Source of the DNA: CBDAKK01 sp965196605
GTDB lineage: Bacteria; Spirochaetota; Spirochaetia; WTKD01; G963693115
Direction of reading: 5' to 3'
DNA length: 64,000 nt
NCBI GenBank assembly: GCA_965196605.1
Contig: CBDAKK010000005.1
Coordinates: forward strand, 15,420-79,419
Shown here: positions 15,322-24,181 of the stretch, piece by piece
Position numbering within the stretch: the first letter of the stretch is position 1
How the letters are laid out: each line of letters opens with the position of its first letter
Notes under the pieces: model-generated
Told to the model about the DNA's origin: nothing
The model's input: the letters and a program-made list of their open reading frames with translations, nothing else
Database searches by the model: none
Position numbers and translations under genes: made by a program

Positions 15322-15897
15322 ATGATGCACGAAGGGATAGAACAAGCACCAATAATGGTAGCGTATCGACATGGCATGCAAGGCGTGAATGCACGAGACT
15401 TGCATGGGCACTTAGGCGTGGGACGAGACTTCACAAGTTGGGTCAAGGGACGTATTGAGCAGTACGGATTTGTCGAATATGAAGATTATGAGGTTTTCAC
15501 CAAATCGGGGGAAAACCCCCTGGGCGGCCGACCATTAGGGGAATACTTCATCAGCGTGGACATGGCAAAGGAGCTATGTTTGGTGGAGAACAACGAGCGG
15601 GGTCGTGCGTGTCGGCGCTATTTTATAGCGTGCGAACGCACGGTACGTGAAGCAAAAGCCTTGCTCGATTATTTCAAGACACGCGGGAGGTGGACATTTG
15701 GGGAGGTGCATAAGCTTATAGAATACGCGAACCGCACAACCCCGCCACTTACCATTGCAGAAATAGCCAAGCTATTGAAGAAAACGCGCGGCACCGTACG
15801 CCCCATAGTGCACATGATACGAGGACGTTCGGGTACGCAAGAGAACTCTATTGCTTGTAGAGAAAACACGTTGCAGCTTGTAGGGGGCGGGGTATGA
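15322..15897 (+). CDS. AntA/AntB-family antirepressor
   Basis: 191 residues. The N-terminal domain carries the AntA/AntB signature VNARDLHGHLGVGRDFTSWV followed by EYFISVDMAKELCLVENNER and GRACRRYFIACE. The C-terminal half carries a helix-turn-helix-like segment (LTIAEIAKLLKKTRGTVRPI). P1-type antirepressors bind and disable phage repressors. Position soon after the operator fits control of induction. The stop overlaps the next ATG. Confidence 0.88.
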   Translation: MMHEGIEQAPIMVAYRHGMQGVNARDLHGHLGVGRDFTSWVKGRIEQYGFVEYEDYEVFTKSGENPLGGRPLGEYFISVDMAKELCLVENNERGRACRRYFIACERTVREAKALLDYFKTRGRWTFGEVHKLIEYANRTTPPLTIAEIAKLLKKTRGTVRPIVHMIRGRSGTQENSIACRENTLQLVGGGV

Positions 15898-16094
15898 AAG
15901 AAGAGCAAAAAAAGCGCAATGCGCAAGTAGTGTTAGAGCACATTAAAAAGCAGAATCCTACGCTTGAAAAAATAGCGATGGATACACAAGGAGAATTTAT
16001 GGTGACCCTCACGCTCCGCCTCCCACAATCGGCATGTTCATCTGCTGTATTACAAGAAGGTCGAGTTTTAGAAATGAGTGATAAGGCAAGCTAA
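15894..16094 (+). CDS. Hypothetical small early protein (66 aa)
   Basis: Overlaps the antirepressor stop by four bases (ATGA), so it is translationally coupled. Lys/Gln-rich N-terminus and a beta-like segment (GEFMVTLTLRLP). No recognised motif. Confidence 0.55.
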   Translation: MKEEQKKRNAQVVLEHIKKQNPTLEKIAMDTQGEFMVTLTLRLPQSACSSAVLQEGRVLEMSDKAS

Positions 16095-16096
16095 GA

Positions 16097-16402
16097 ATGA
16101 TAAAGCGCATCAATGAAATAGTAAGAGACGTGAACAACGCGCAAGAAGAAGCGCTATTAAGCGCGCTTGAAGCAGCGGCAAAACAAGCAAATGAAGGCGC
16201 ATTGAATAAAGTAAGCGCATTACTCCAAGAGCATTGCGAGAGTGATAGCATACGCGTGCGAATATACGCGTATGACACATTGCGCGAAGACTGCCTGTTT
16301 CACGTACTACACAAGGGGCGCGTAGTCATGGGCTTAGGCTTCCATATAATGGACGAGCAAACATTGGAGCGCATAAAGGCGTTTGTAAAAAGTAGGCGAT
16401 GA
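16097..16402 (+). CDS. Hypothetical early protein (101 aa)
   Basis: Starts two bases past the previous stop. An N-terminal alpha-helical Ala/Glu-rich region (about 1-50) is followed by a compact mixed region ending in KAFVKSRR. No membrane segment or known motif. Confidence 0.55.
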   Translation: MIKRINEIVRDVNNAQEEALLSALEAAAKQANEGALNKVSALLQEHCESDSIRVRIYAYDTLREDCLFHVLHKGRVVMGLGFHIMDEQTLERIKAFVKSRR

Positions 16403-16422
16403 GAAATAGGAGAAAAGCATAC

Positions 16423-16677
16423 ATGAGTAAAAACATAGGCGCAATAAAGCATACGCTACGAAAAAAACTCAACGCGTGTTATGAAGAAGCGCGTGATTAC
16501 ATGGATCGTATGAGCAGAGAGCCGAGTGTTATGAAAAAAGCATATTGCTTATTCATGGCCAAAACACACATGGTAAATGCGAGGCAGACATTATTGAAAC
16601 TCCATGCATTACAAGTGCAAGAAAAAAAATTAGAAGATTATCGGAGGCGTTATGACGTTAAAAGAGTTATTAGATAG
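16423..16677 (+). CDS. Hypothetical basic early protein (84 aa)
   Basis: ATG at 16423 is preferred over 16399 because AGGAGAAA is correctly spaced. Lys/Arg-rich and helical (KHTLRKKLNACYEEARDYMD); the basic charge would allow nucleic-acid binding. It overlaps the next gene by 26 bases. Confidence 0.5.
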   Translation: MSKNIGAIKHTLRKKLNACYEEARDYMDRMSREPSVMKKAYCLFMAKTHMVNARQTLLKLHALQVQEKKLEDYRRRYDVKRVIR

Positions 16678-17173
16678 CAAGATACCCGCGGGTATGAATG
16701 CAAAAAGTTTTTATGGCAAACACGGCTTGTTCCCATCAGCGTATGTTGCGGCAAGTGGCAAGCGCGCAGTGCAAGGAGATGTATTAATACGCCTTGCTGC
16801 CGTGCTTGATATGGATGTAGAAACCATCAAGAAGCTCCATGAGAAGGCGCGCAAAAGCCATGAGAAAAGTCAACGAAAAGCAGAGGGTTCTCTGCTTGCG
16901 TCTAGCAGTGAAGCAGGGGCTCCCAAGCCCGAAGTTATTTTGGAGGAAGGAGTACAAAACAAAGTGATTGATAGTGTCGTGCGCGCGGTTTATAGCGTGT
17001 GCGAAGTCATATCGGTTATTGCGGACGAGCAGAGCATTGAAGTAATACTCGATGGAAAAGACGTAGCAAAGGTATTACGAGCAACGCGGGGATTAAAGGT
17101 TCATGCAATAAGCGTGAGTGATGCTGAAGGCACACAAAATGCAAAGGTACTTGATTTAGGGTACCGCAGATGA
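16652..17173 (+). CDS. Helix-turn-helix early protein (173 aa)
   Basis: The N-terminal 60 residues resemble a XRE-type fold (LLDSKIPAGMNAKSFYGKHG, then GDVLIRLAAVLDMDVETIKK). A charged linker is followed by a C-terminal domain of alternating strands (DEQSIEVILDGKDVAKVLRA). It could be a second regulator of the early operon. A GGAGG site lies inside the preceding gene. Moderate support. Confidence 0.6.
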   Translation: MTLKELLDSKIPAGMNAKSFYGKHGLFPSAYVAASGKRAVQGDVLIRLAAVLDMDVETIKKLHEKARKSHEKSQRKAEGSLLASSSEAGAPKPEVILEEGVQNKVIDSVVRAVYSVCEVISVIADEQSIEVILDGKDVAKVLRATRGLKVHAISVSDAEGTQNAKVLDLGYRR

Positions 17174-17304
17174 AAGAGAAAAGAAACGCCATAAATATGG
17201 CGTACCGAGGAGCCGCAGGGGGTGGCATGTGTCCCCTCCCACTACAGACACATAGTTACGATGTATCCCTTGCGGGGATTCGGTTTTATAGAGGAGTGTA
17301 AGGA

Positions 17305-18366
17305 ATGAAATACAAACTATTACAGCTACCACCCCAGCAGTTAAAGGCGCACCCGAGTCAGTCACAGTTCAGCGCAATTGCGGGCGAGGATTGGGCAGTC
17401 TTTGCGGCCTCGGTTGCAAAGACGGGCATCATTCAACCCGTGGTAGTCGGGCTCGTAGCCGCTCATGAGGCCGAGACACAAGAGGGTGCCGCTCAGGAAT
17501 ACACCATAGTCAGTGGACATCACCGCTATCAAGCAGCACTACAACACGGTTATAAGACCATCCCGTGCCTTGTCGGCATATACCCCGACAAAGCCGCGCT
17601 CAATGATGCGTTTTTCTTGTCAAACCAAGGGCGCACCCTCTCATTGACGGATAAATACGTGATGTATCAGCACATGGCGGCACAGGAGCCCGACCGTAGA
17701 GCAGAGCGAGAACATGGCGAAGATGGGCGCTTTCACCATTCGGCGCAAAATGCGCCGAATGGTGAAACTCGCAAGCGTGACCGTATCTTAGGAGCTATCC
17801 CCGAGATTACCAGCAAAGACTACACACTTTTTCGAGCGTTTGACAATCTTTCACCGGTGGAGCGTGAACGCATACTCTCACTTGGCGGTACCAAAAAGCA
17901 ATTGTTTAAAGAAATTAAGAAAGTGAAAGAGCAGCGGAAGGAGCTTAAGGCGGCAAAAGCAGAACTCCAAGCGCGCGCGAGTACCACAGCAAACCTTGTG
18001 AAGCGCGAAGCCCTACTGGTTAACCGAGAGCGCGCGACCTTTGGCACCTTAGAAGCAGACCAAGCCCTAAAGTCGCTCATACAAGCGAGCAACACAATGC
18101 GCGAAGCCACCGCAAAGGCGCATGAGTGCATAAGTTCAGCGCCCGCGCGAGGAAGCAAGCTGCTTGACTTATCGCCCGAGGCACAAGCGGAGATACGCGA
18201 CTACATCACGAGCCTCGAAGGTTCCGTGCAGCTCTTTTTACAAGACATGCGCGGGGCTTACTCATGTCTGTTTGAAGCACAGGCAAAGCGTGAAGCTGAA
18301 GAAGAAGCAAAGAAGTACATGAATAGCCCTGCCTTGCAAGAGAGAGAAACAGGAATGGAGGAATGA
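17305..18366 (+). CDS. ParB/Spo0J-like protein
   Basis: 353 residues. The N-terminal ParB domain contains FAASVAKTGIIQPVVV and the nucleotide-binding box YTIVSGHHRYQAALQHGY (canonical GEHRYRA), which in ParB proteins binds and hydrolyses CTP. The C-terminal half is a long coiled coil (about 205-270). No ParA partner is present, so a partition role is uncertain. ParB-like proteins in Mu-like phages may aid transposition or host takeover. Upstream, 17174-17304 contains no gene; a GAGGAGTGTAAGG site precedes the start. Confidence 0.82.
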   Translation: MKYKLLQLPPQQLKAHPSQSQFSAIAGEDWAVFAASVAKTGIIQPVVVGLVAAHEAETQEGAAQEYTIVSGHHRYQAALQHGYKTIPCLVGIYPDKAALNDAFFLSNQGRTLSLTDKYVMYQHMAAQEPDRRAEREHGEDGRFHHSAQNAPNGETRKRDRILGAIPEITSKDYTLFRAFDNLSPVERERILSLGGTKKQLFKEIKKVKEQRKELKAAKAELQARASTTANLVKREALLVNRERATFGTLEADQALKSLIQASNTMREATAKAHECISSAPARGSKLLDLSPEAQAEIRDYITSLEGSVQLFLQDMRGAYSCLFEAQAKREAEEEAKKYMNSPALQERETGMEE

Positions 18367-18758
18367 TGAGGAAAGAGCAAGGTAACGATATAACCAAAAT
18401 GAACAAAGAAGAAATACTGGCGCACATGAATTGGTATGGCTTTAAGGACGGGAAATATCATCCTTTGAGTTCTTCTAAGGAGTTTTTGCACCTTGTAAAC
18501 GCATACATAGCATTACGGGACGCGAGAGTACAATCAGAGAGCGCATTTTCATATGAATTTCTGAAGCAAGAACGCAAAAAGAATCTTATTACGTTTCTAT
18601 ATAACATATTAGCAAATCATAGACAGCTTTGTGCTACGCAAGAGGTTATGCTCAAGCGCATTGCGAAGCTATGGATGCTTGTGCGCGTATTATGTATTGG
18701 TTGCACGATAGCGCTTGCAGTAATCTGCGCATTGCTTTGGAAGATTTATGGAGCGTAA
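18363..18758 (+). CDS. Membrane protein of the early operon (131 aa)
   Basis: Overlaps the ParB-like stop by four bases. A soluble helical N-terminus is followed by a basic stretch and a single C-terminal transmembrane helix (VLCIGCTIALAVICALLW). A tail-anchored topology is likely. No recognised family. Confidence 0.55.
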   Translation: MMRKEQGNDITKMNKEEILAHMNWYGFKDGKYHPLSSSKEFLHLVNAYIALRDARVQSESAFSYEFLKQERKKNLITFLYNILANHRQLCATQEVMLKRIAKLWMLVRVLCIGCTIALAVICALLWKIYGA

Positions 18759-18763
18759 TAAAA

Positions 18764-19261
18764 ATGTCGTTTTGTATTTTTGAAAATTCTTTCCCGATGT
18801 GGTCAATGTTCGTGCAAGCAGAACACTCTAACGCCGTCAAAAGAAGTGTTTTTCGAATAGTAGTTGCAAAAGAGTTATGTGTTGACTGTATAAGCCCTTT
18901 TGTAAATGCAAATGTTTTTATAGCTTCGGCGGCGCGCGGTGGTTTATACAAGGTATTGCATGAGATGATATTGTGTTTGCAAAGTCGAAGCCATTCACGA
19001 TTTGAAGAGTATATATGTGAGCATTTGTTTACAATCCATGTACATAAAGCTGTAAAGGTAGCGGAAGATAAAGAAGTAATGAGGAGAATAGGTATATCGA
19101 TATCAATATTCATATACAAATTATATATTCTTAAGACCAAGATTGTGAGTATGATAAAACTCATACAGTCGGCAGCCTCAGTCCCCACTACCGCAGAAGA
19201 AAAAGACGCACAGAAATACGCCATAGGTAGAAAGCCTCGTAGGAGGCGCATGTTGTTGTAG
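18764..19261 (+). CDS. Hypothetical early protein (165 aa)
   Basis: Starts five bases past the previous stop, with GGAGCG upstream. Cys- and Ile-rich, one moderately hydrophobic region (IGISISIFIYKLYI) and a strongly basic end (RKPRRRRMLL). A long open frame on the opposite strand is probably a shadow. Codon context is weaker than in neighbouring genes. Confidence 0.4.
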   Translation: MSFCIFENSFPMWSMFVQAEHSNAVKRSVFRIVVAKELCVDCISPFVNANVFIASAARGGLYKVLHEMILCLQSRSHSRFEEYICEHLFTIHVHKAVKVAEDKEVMRRIGISISIFIYKLYILKTKIVSMIKLIQSAASVPTTAEEKDAQKYAIGRKPRRRRMLL

Positions 19262-19483
19262 AGATAGGGTTATGGGAAGTATGACGAGAAAAAAAACAGC
19301 CATATAAGGCTTACCGAGTATTCGGGTACATAACACAGAGGAGGCTTGCAGGAGCAGCATAAAAATATCGATACAAAAAAAGAAGATGAGGAACAAGAGA
19401 GGCAATGCCATATCATTGCCCCTCAGGAATGTACTCCCCGCTACCACCCTTAAGCGCTATGAGTACACCCGCGCATGAGTTGC

Positions 19484-19517
19484 GGAAGGCGTTATCGCTT
19501 TTGCGACGGCGCCTTCC
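19484..19517. terminator. Hairpin in the gap before the transposase
   Basis: GGAAGGCG and CGCCTTCC form an 8-bp stem around an 18-base loop containing a smaller TCGC/GCGA stem. No T-run follows, so it may be a processing or regulatory structure. The remaining gap (19262-19772) has a TTGACA at 19577 as a possible -35 box but no gene I would support. Confidence 0.4.
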
Positions 19518-19772
19518 ATACCTTTAAACAAAGTAGGAGACCTCCTTAATCTTCTGTTAATCAATGTTGTGGTTGGTTGACATAATCCTTTGGGAGTATT
19601 GCAGGGATTAACGATTTGTCATTTTGCATGGGTTGATATGGCAACCCCTCCCATTTTTATTATGTCGATATTGTATATTTTTTGTTTCCTTAAGAAAAAA
19701 AATGATGAAAAACGAACTAAAACAACTACATATGAAAAAATTGGCATCATGCGCAAACGAAGGAGTGAAGTA

Positions 19773-21518
19773 ATGAACATCTCACCGAGTGCAGATACGG
19801 CGCGTGCCCGGCAGAGGCGGCGCGATATCGCGATATATCGGGCATGCCACGGCAGTCGAAGGCATAGCACAATAGAGCGCGTAGCGCAGGAGCATGCTAT
19901 TAGCGCCGCGACGGTGTATAGAGCAATAAGCCGCATAGAGCATGGGAACGCAGCGCATGAGCAGAAGAGCTGGGGAGTAAGCCGTGCGTGGACAGAGGAG
20001 GCGCTACTCTATATGCGCGGCTATTATTTAAAGGTGCTGCGCGAATGTGGCACCGCAAACAAAGCAGCGGCGTATGATGCAGTATGTCGCGAAGCGAAGC
20101 TACGCGGTTGGCACGTAGGCTCGCGTTCTTCTGCGTATGTATATTTTAAGCAGCTGCCGCCATTATTAGAAGATTACGCATCAGGCGGAGCTGCGGCAGT
20201 AGATACGGCACTGTATCAACCCCGCGATTATAGTAAATTAAAGCCGTTAGATTGCATCATAGGCGACCAACACCGCTTCGATTATTTTGTGGTAGATGAG
20301 CGAGGTAGACCATTTCGCCCTGAATGTTTTGTCTGGATGGACGCAGCAACGCGCAGTATATATGGCATCCATTGCGATAGCGTGTATAACAAGCAGACGG
20401 TGGCGGCAGCGTTACGGATGGGGATACTGCGCTATGGCCTGTTTAGCACGATGTACACAGATAACGGCTCGTCAGAGCTGAGCCAGCACATTCAAGATAT
20501 TAGAGGAGATTTAAGCGCATATGGCTGTGAAAGTGAGATACGGCATGTACGCGCGCGCGTACGCAATGCGAAGGCGAAGCCGATAGAGAGAGCGTTTCGC
20601 ACGCTTGAGACGTACCTCGACCGGCAATGTTTACCGGGCAAGGTACGCGAGATAGGCGCAAGCAGCGCGGTAGAGTGGCAGCATTCGCTGCGCTTAAAGC
20701 GGCAAGAGCGTGGTAAGCAACTCTTGAGCATAGAAGAATTTACCATAGCGCTCATCCGCGCGCTTGATTATTACATGAATAGGAGTCATAGCGCGTTAGG
20801 CATGTCACCTTTAGAAAAGCTCGATGAGTTTGTGCGCAGCGGCTGGCAGCCGGTGAGGATGAGCGAGCAAGAGCTCGATTATATATTGTTGGCGCGCGAG
20901 ATACGCAAAGTATACGCGGGCGGGCGTGTACGCATAGCGGGCAATGTGTATGAAGCAGCAACTGAAGAAGGGATAAGTCCGCTCGCGTGTGTAGCGAAGG
21001 GCACGCGTGTGGTGGTACGCTACGATGCATCCGACCCTGATGTAGCGTATGCCGAAGTACCGCCACAGCAGCGCATATGTCGCCTGCGCCGAGTAGCGAA
21101 GCTCGACTTTTTGGCGCGCGGTGAAGAGGTGGCGAGTGCAATGGCGCGCAAGAGGGCGCAGATACAAGCGGTAGCGCATGAGTATCGGCGTCTTACAGAG
21201 CCGCTGCCACAATTGGTAGGCGCGCGCAGAGTTCAAGAAGCAGAGCACGCATGCAAAGCACCGCGACTATCAGGGTCGTCAGCAGTAGCGGCGCAAGAGA
21301 ACCCAAGAATAGAGGTGCATGTTACAGACGACACATACAGCCTACCAAGGATGGAGAACATGAGCGATACACAGCACGATAGGTACGCCGCGCATCTTCG
21401 TGGCATACAGGTTGATGCTGCGTTTGCGCAGAATTACGAACAACAACTCACGCACGCCGAGCGCGTGTATTGGGAAGAATATATACGACTACAAACACAC
21501 GGAGGCAGTCATGAATAA
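19773..21518 (+). CDS. Mu-like DDE transposase (MuA)
   Basis: 581 residues from the ATG at 19773, which has an AGGAG site; longer upstream frames are not coding-like. N-terminal helix-turn-helix (AQEHAISAATVYRAISRIE). The RNase-H catalytic core has Asp in CIIGDQHRFDYF (about 165), Asp in YTDNGSSE (about 230) and Glu in KPIERAFRTLE (about 272). A C-terminal Mu-type beta-barrel region and a helical tail for MuB contact follow. It cuts and joins the phage ends during integration and replicative transposition. It overlaps muB by eight bases. Confidence 0.95.
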   Translation: MNISPSADTARARQRRRDIAIYRACHGSRRHSTIERVAQEHAISAATVYRAISRIEHGNAAHEQKSWGVSRAWTEEALLYMRGYYLKVLRECGTANKAAAYDAVCREAKLRGWHVGSRSSAYVYFKQLPPLLEDYASGGAAAVDTALYQPRDYSKLKPLDCIIGDQHRFDYFVVDERGRPFRPECFVWMDAATRSIYGIHCDSVYNKQTVAAALRMGILRYGLFSTMYTDNGSSELSQHIQDIRGDLSAYGCESEIRHVRARVRNAKAKPIERAFRTLETYLDRQCLPGKVREIGASSAVEWQHSLRLKRQERGKQLLSIEEFTIALIRALDYYMNRSHSALGMSPLEKLDEFVRSGWQPVRMSEQELDYILLAREIRKVYAGGRVRIAGNVYEAATEEGISPLACVAKGTRVVVRYDASDPDVAYAEVPPQQRICRLRRVAKLDFLARGEEVASAMARKRAQIQAVAHEYRRLTEPLPQLVGARRVQEAEHACKAPRLSGSSAVAAQENPRIEVHVTDDTYSLPRMENMSDTQHDRYAAHLRGIQVDAAFAQNYEQQLTHAERVYWEEYIRLQTHGGSHE

Positions 21519-22380
21519 ACTCAAATGCATTTTGCATCACCAGTGCATAGGTGTAAACCAATTAGCGCGCATTGCGAAAAAAAGTAAAAGCACCATTTCA
21601 GAACTCTTGAATGCAAAATACAACGGCAAGGCCGAAGCGCTTGAGGCGGAGTGTCTACGCGCCCTAGAATCTGCAGGCTATAAAACAGAGTTCTCACCAG
21701 CAGATACGTTTATACGCACGGTGAACGTGGAGCGCATAGAAGAACTGATAGACGAGCTCGAGACGCCAGCGAGTGATTATACCTCTACGCTTGGCGTGGT
21801 AATAGGGCGCGCAGGACGCGGGAAGACCTCGACACTCAAGCGCATAGCGGCACAGTCTGCGAATGTACACTACGTGTATTACGTAGATGGCTATAGCTTG
21901 GTGGATGTCGCGAGAGAGTTATGCTTTGAAGTATCGAGCACGCGTCCTGCGCAGTTTAGGTCGTGTCGAGACGCGTTAAAAAGCGCATGTGAGAAAGACC
22001 ACCGCGTATTCATCATCGATGAGGCGGATAAGATGCCGATGCGCACCCTTGAGATGCTCCGTTCCTTAAATGAATATTTATCAGCGCCGATTATTTTAAG
22101 CGGCGAAGAGCCGCTACAGTCCAAGCTCTTACAAGAGCGCAGGCTCACTTCGCGCGTGAGGCGTACCGTGGTGTGTCAACAAATCATCGGGGTGGAAATC
22201 TCTGCGTATTACCGCTTGGCATATGACACGACGCTTGAAGCCGATGTGATAGACAGCCTGTATAGACGCAGTGGCGGCGACTGGCGTCCGGTCATCCGGG
22301 ATGCAGGGAACCTGCAGCGCATCCTACGCAAGAGTAAAAGCGAAATAATCACGAAAGAGCTGGTACAAAAACTATCATGA
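21511..22380 (+). CDS. Mu B-like AAA ATPase, transposition target selector
   Basis: 289 residues from the ATG at 21511, which sits behind GGAGGC. N-terminal helix-turn-helix (GVNQLARIAKKSKSTISELL), Walker A GRAGRGKTSTLKR, Walker B VFIIDEADKM, then sensor-like ILSGEEPL and an arginine-rich segment (QERRLTSRVRRT). MuB coats target DNA and stimulates MuA. The stop overlaps the next ATG (ATGA). Confidence 0.93.
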   Translation: MNKLKCILHHQCIGVNQLARIAKKSKSTISELLNAKYNGKAEALEAECLRALESAGYKTEFSPADTFIRTVNVERIEELIDELETPASDYTSTLGVVIGRAGRGKTSTLKRIAAQSANVHYVYYVDGYSLVDVARELCFEVSSTRPAQFRSCRDALKSACEKDHRVFIIDEADKMPMRTLEMLRSLNEYLSAPIILSGEEPLQSKLLQERRLTSRVRRTVVCQQIIGVEISAYYRLAYDTTLEADVIDSLYRRSGGDWRPVIRDAGNLQRILRKSKSEIITKELVQKLS

Positions 22381-22997
22381 GTAAATTCACACCTTCGATG
22401 AGAGAATCAAAATTAAACGCCTTTAAACACCCTTGGAGCGCGAGTATAGCAGGAGCAGGAACGTGCACACACACTGCGCAAGAGCCGCATTCACCAATGC
22501 CCGTGAATACATTCTCACATAATGGCAGAAAATCAAAATCGAACGCCATCGAACACCCTAGGAGCACGAATGCGGGACGCGCAGGATATACGCAAAAGAT
22601 AAGCCGCGCGCAATTACGGCTCATTCACACAGCCAAGCGTGTGCTTAACCTTTCCGATGCGCAGTATAGGGACTTACTCGAAGAACACTGTGGCGTACGG
22701 AGCGCAAAGGAATTACGCACACATGCGCAGGTGCAAACAATTATGAATGCGTTTTATGCGCAGGGCTTTGAGTCGCAGAAGGGTGATGAAGCTATAGGAA
22801 CGCGCCGAATTCGAGCCGTGCGTGCACTCGAAAAAGAAGCAGAGCTTATACTCGGTAACAACTGGCACGCACGCCTACGCGGAGCGTGCAACTACTGCTT
22901 TGCGTTTTATGAATACGAAGCATGCACCTTTGAACAAATACGCCGCTTACGCGGTTTTATCACAAAAACCCACAAACGAGCAGGAGGAATGAAATGA
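22377..22997 (+). CDS. GemA/gp16-family phage protein with repeat-bearing N-terminal extension
   Basis: 206 residues. The C-terminal 130 match Mu gp16/GemA (DUF1018): RAQLRLIHTAKRVLNLSDAQ, YRDLLEEHCGVRSAKEL, then FEQIRRLRGF. Mu GemA affects host gene expression and DNA topology. The first 70 residues are an extra region with two copies of a motif, SKLNAFKHPWS and SKSNAIEHPRS, 42 residues apart. Coupled to muB and to the next gene by 4-base overlaps. Confidence 0.82.
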   Translation: MSKFTPSMRESKLNAFKHPWSASIAGAGTCTHTAQEPHSPMPVNTFSHNGRKSKSNAIEHPRSTNAGRAGYTQKISRAQLRLIHTAKRVLNLSDAQYRDLLEEHCGVRSAKELRTHAQVQTIMNAFYAQGFESQKGDEAIGTRRIRAVRALEKEAELILGNNWHARLRGACNYCFAFYEYEACTFEQIRRLRGFITKTHKRAGGMK

Positions 22998-23191
22998 ATG
23001 TACACGGATACATGAGCGAAGCACCACTAGAAGAAATGCGACTAGTGCTTAAGAAACTCAAGAGCGCATTACTTGATGGCCTTGACGATGCACGTACGGT
23101 GCATGAGAAAAATGAGCAGATGCGTAAAGCGTGGGGCTATATTGAAGTTTTAGAAACGCATGTACGGAATGCAAAAAAAATAATTGTCTAA
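22994..23191 (+). CDS. Hypothetical small helical protein (65 aa)
   Basis: AGGAGG before the ATG; overlaps the GemA stop. Predicted all-helical, charged (LKKLKSALLDGLDDARTVHE). No recognised family. Confidence 0.55.
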   Translation: MNVHGYMSEAPLEEMRLVLKKLKSALLDGLDDARTVHEKNEQMRKAWGYIEVLETHVRNAKKIIV

Positions 23192-23203
23192 GGAGGCAAA
23201 AAA

Positions 23204-23329
23204 ATGAGTGAGGAACAAATGGAAGTGCCGAAGGGCTACATGCTCGATGCACGAGGCAATCTTGTGAGCAAGAAAAACATCAAGGCGATAGAGAGAGCAA
23301 CATACACCATAAAAACTATAACGTCATAG
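23204..23329 (+). CDS. Very short protein resembling the start of DUF3164 phage proteins (41 aa)
   Basis: AAGGAGGC precedes the ATG. The sequence EVPKGYMLDARGNLVSKKNI resembles the opening of DUF3164-family proteins (GYM-DA-G-LVP-), which are usually about 200 residues. Here it stops after 41. It may be a truncated relic or a functional miniature. The next gene follows after 10 bases. Confidence 0.55.
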   Translation: MSEEQMEVPKGYMLDARGNLVSKKNIKAIERATYTIKTITS

Positions 23330-23339
23330 GAGGATAAAT

Positions 23340-23852
23340 ATGGCACGATTAAAACCACAAACAAAAAAACTGAATTCACTCGATCAAGTGAACGATGCAA
23401 TTATGGATATTGCGACACTGGAAGCGCAATTGCAAAACATAGATGCAAGCGCAAGCGAACGAGTTGCGCTTATTAAAAAAGAGGCTGCAAAAGACGGCGA
23501 GAACCTGCGTAAACGCATCGCCGACTTAAGCCATATGGTTGGCGCGTTTGCAGAATACAACAAAGATGAGCTTTTCAAAGATAGGAAGAGCATTTCGCTT
23601 GCTGCGGGTGAGTTTGGATACCGCAAGAGCACATCTATTGGCATCAAAAAAACCACGCTAGAACTCTTGAAAAAACTGGGACTTACAAACTATGTCAACA
23701 TCAAGGAAACGCCGAACAAAGATGCTATGCGTGAACTCGATGATGATACCTTGTGCCATGTTGATGCCGTGCGCAAGGTTGAAGACAAATTTTTTGTAGA
23801 GGTTGACCGCGAGAAAATAAATCAAGACTTACTTCAGCGAGAACTCGCATGA
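23340..23852 (+). CDS. Gam-like host-nuclease inhibitor / DNA-end-binding protein
   Basis: 170 residues. The pattern of Mu Gam: an N-terminal coiled coil with VNDAIMDIATLEAQLQNID, then FAEYNKDELF, RKSISLAAGEFGYRKSTSI and a C-terminal region. Mu Gam is a Ku-like dimer protecting linear DNA from exonucleases. It overlaps the next gene by four bases. Confidence 0.88.
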   Translation: MARLKPQTKKLNSLDQVNDAIMDIATLEAQLQNIDASASERVALIKKEAAKDGENLRKRIADLSHMVGAFAEYNKDELFKDRKSISLAAGEFGYRKSTSIGIKKTTLELLKKLGLTNYVNIKETPNKDAMRELDDDTLCHVDAVRKVEDKFFVEVDREKINQDLLQRELA

Positions 23853-24172
23853 CCTTATATATAGCTGGGCCTATAACGGGCGTAGTAGATTACAAAAAGT
23901 ATTTTTCAGGTGCAGAGGAGCGCTTAGAAGCTGCAGGCTTTGGGACAATAAACCCCGCGGCGCTTCCACACGAAGACCCACAAAACTGGGTTGCATGCAT
24001 GCGTTTGGACATCCCAATTATGATTCAAAACGCAGACGGACTTGCACTGCTGCCGGGTTGGATTGATAGTAAAGGCGCGTGGCTTGAGGTAACCATAGCG
24101 CGCGCACTGAATATGCCCATCCAGCACTTAGAAAACTGGCTAGGGCAGCGCAGTACATTGCACATTATATAA
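23849..24172 (+). CDS. DUF4406, nucleoside deoxyribosyltransferase-like protein
   Basis: 107 residues. It begins TLYIAGPITGVVDYKKYF, contains INPAALPHEDPQNWVACMRL, and ends GAWLEVTIARALNMPI, the DUF4406 Rossmann-like pattern related to nucleoside 2-deoxyribosyltransferases. These may act on modified nucleotides; the actual substrate is unknown. A polar early-operon gene. Confidence 0.82.
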   Translation: MTLYIAGPITGVVDYKKYFSGAEERLEAAGFGTINPAALPHEDPQNWVACMRLDIPIMIQNADGLALLPGWIDSKGAWLEVTIARALNMPIQHLENWLGQRSTLHII

Positions 24173-24181
24173 GGAGAACAT

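Noticed and set aside
18652..19251. 199-codon - strand frame with membrane-like segments
   Set aside because: Antisense to a coupled gene series on the + strand in the early operon; no ribosome site and no partner genes on that strand.
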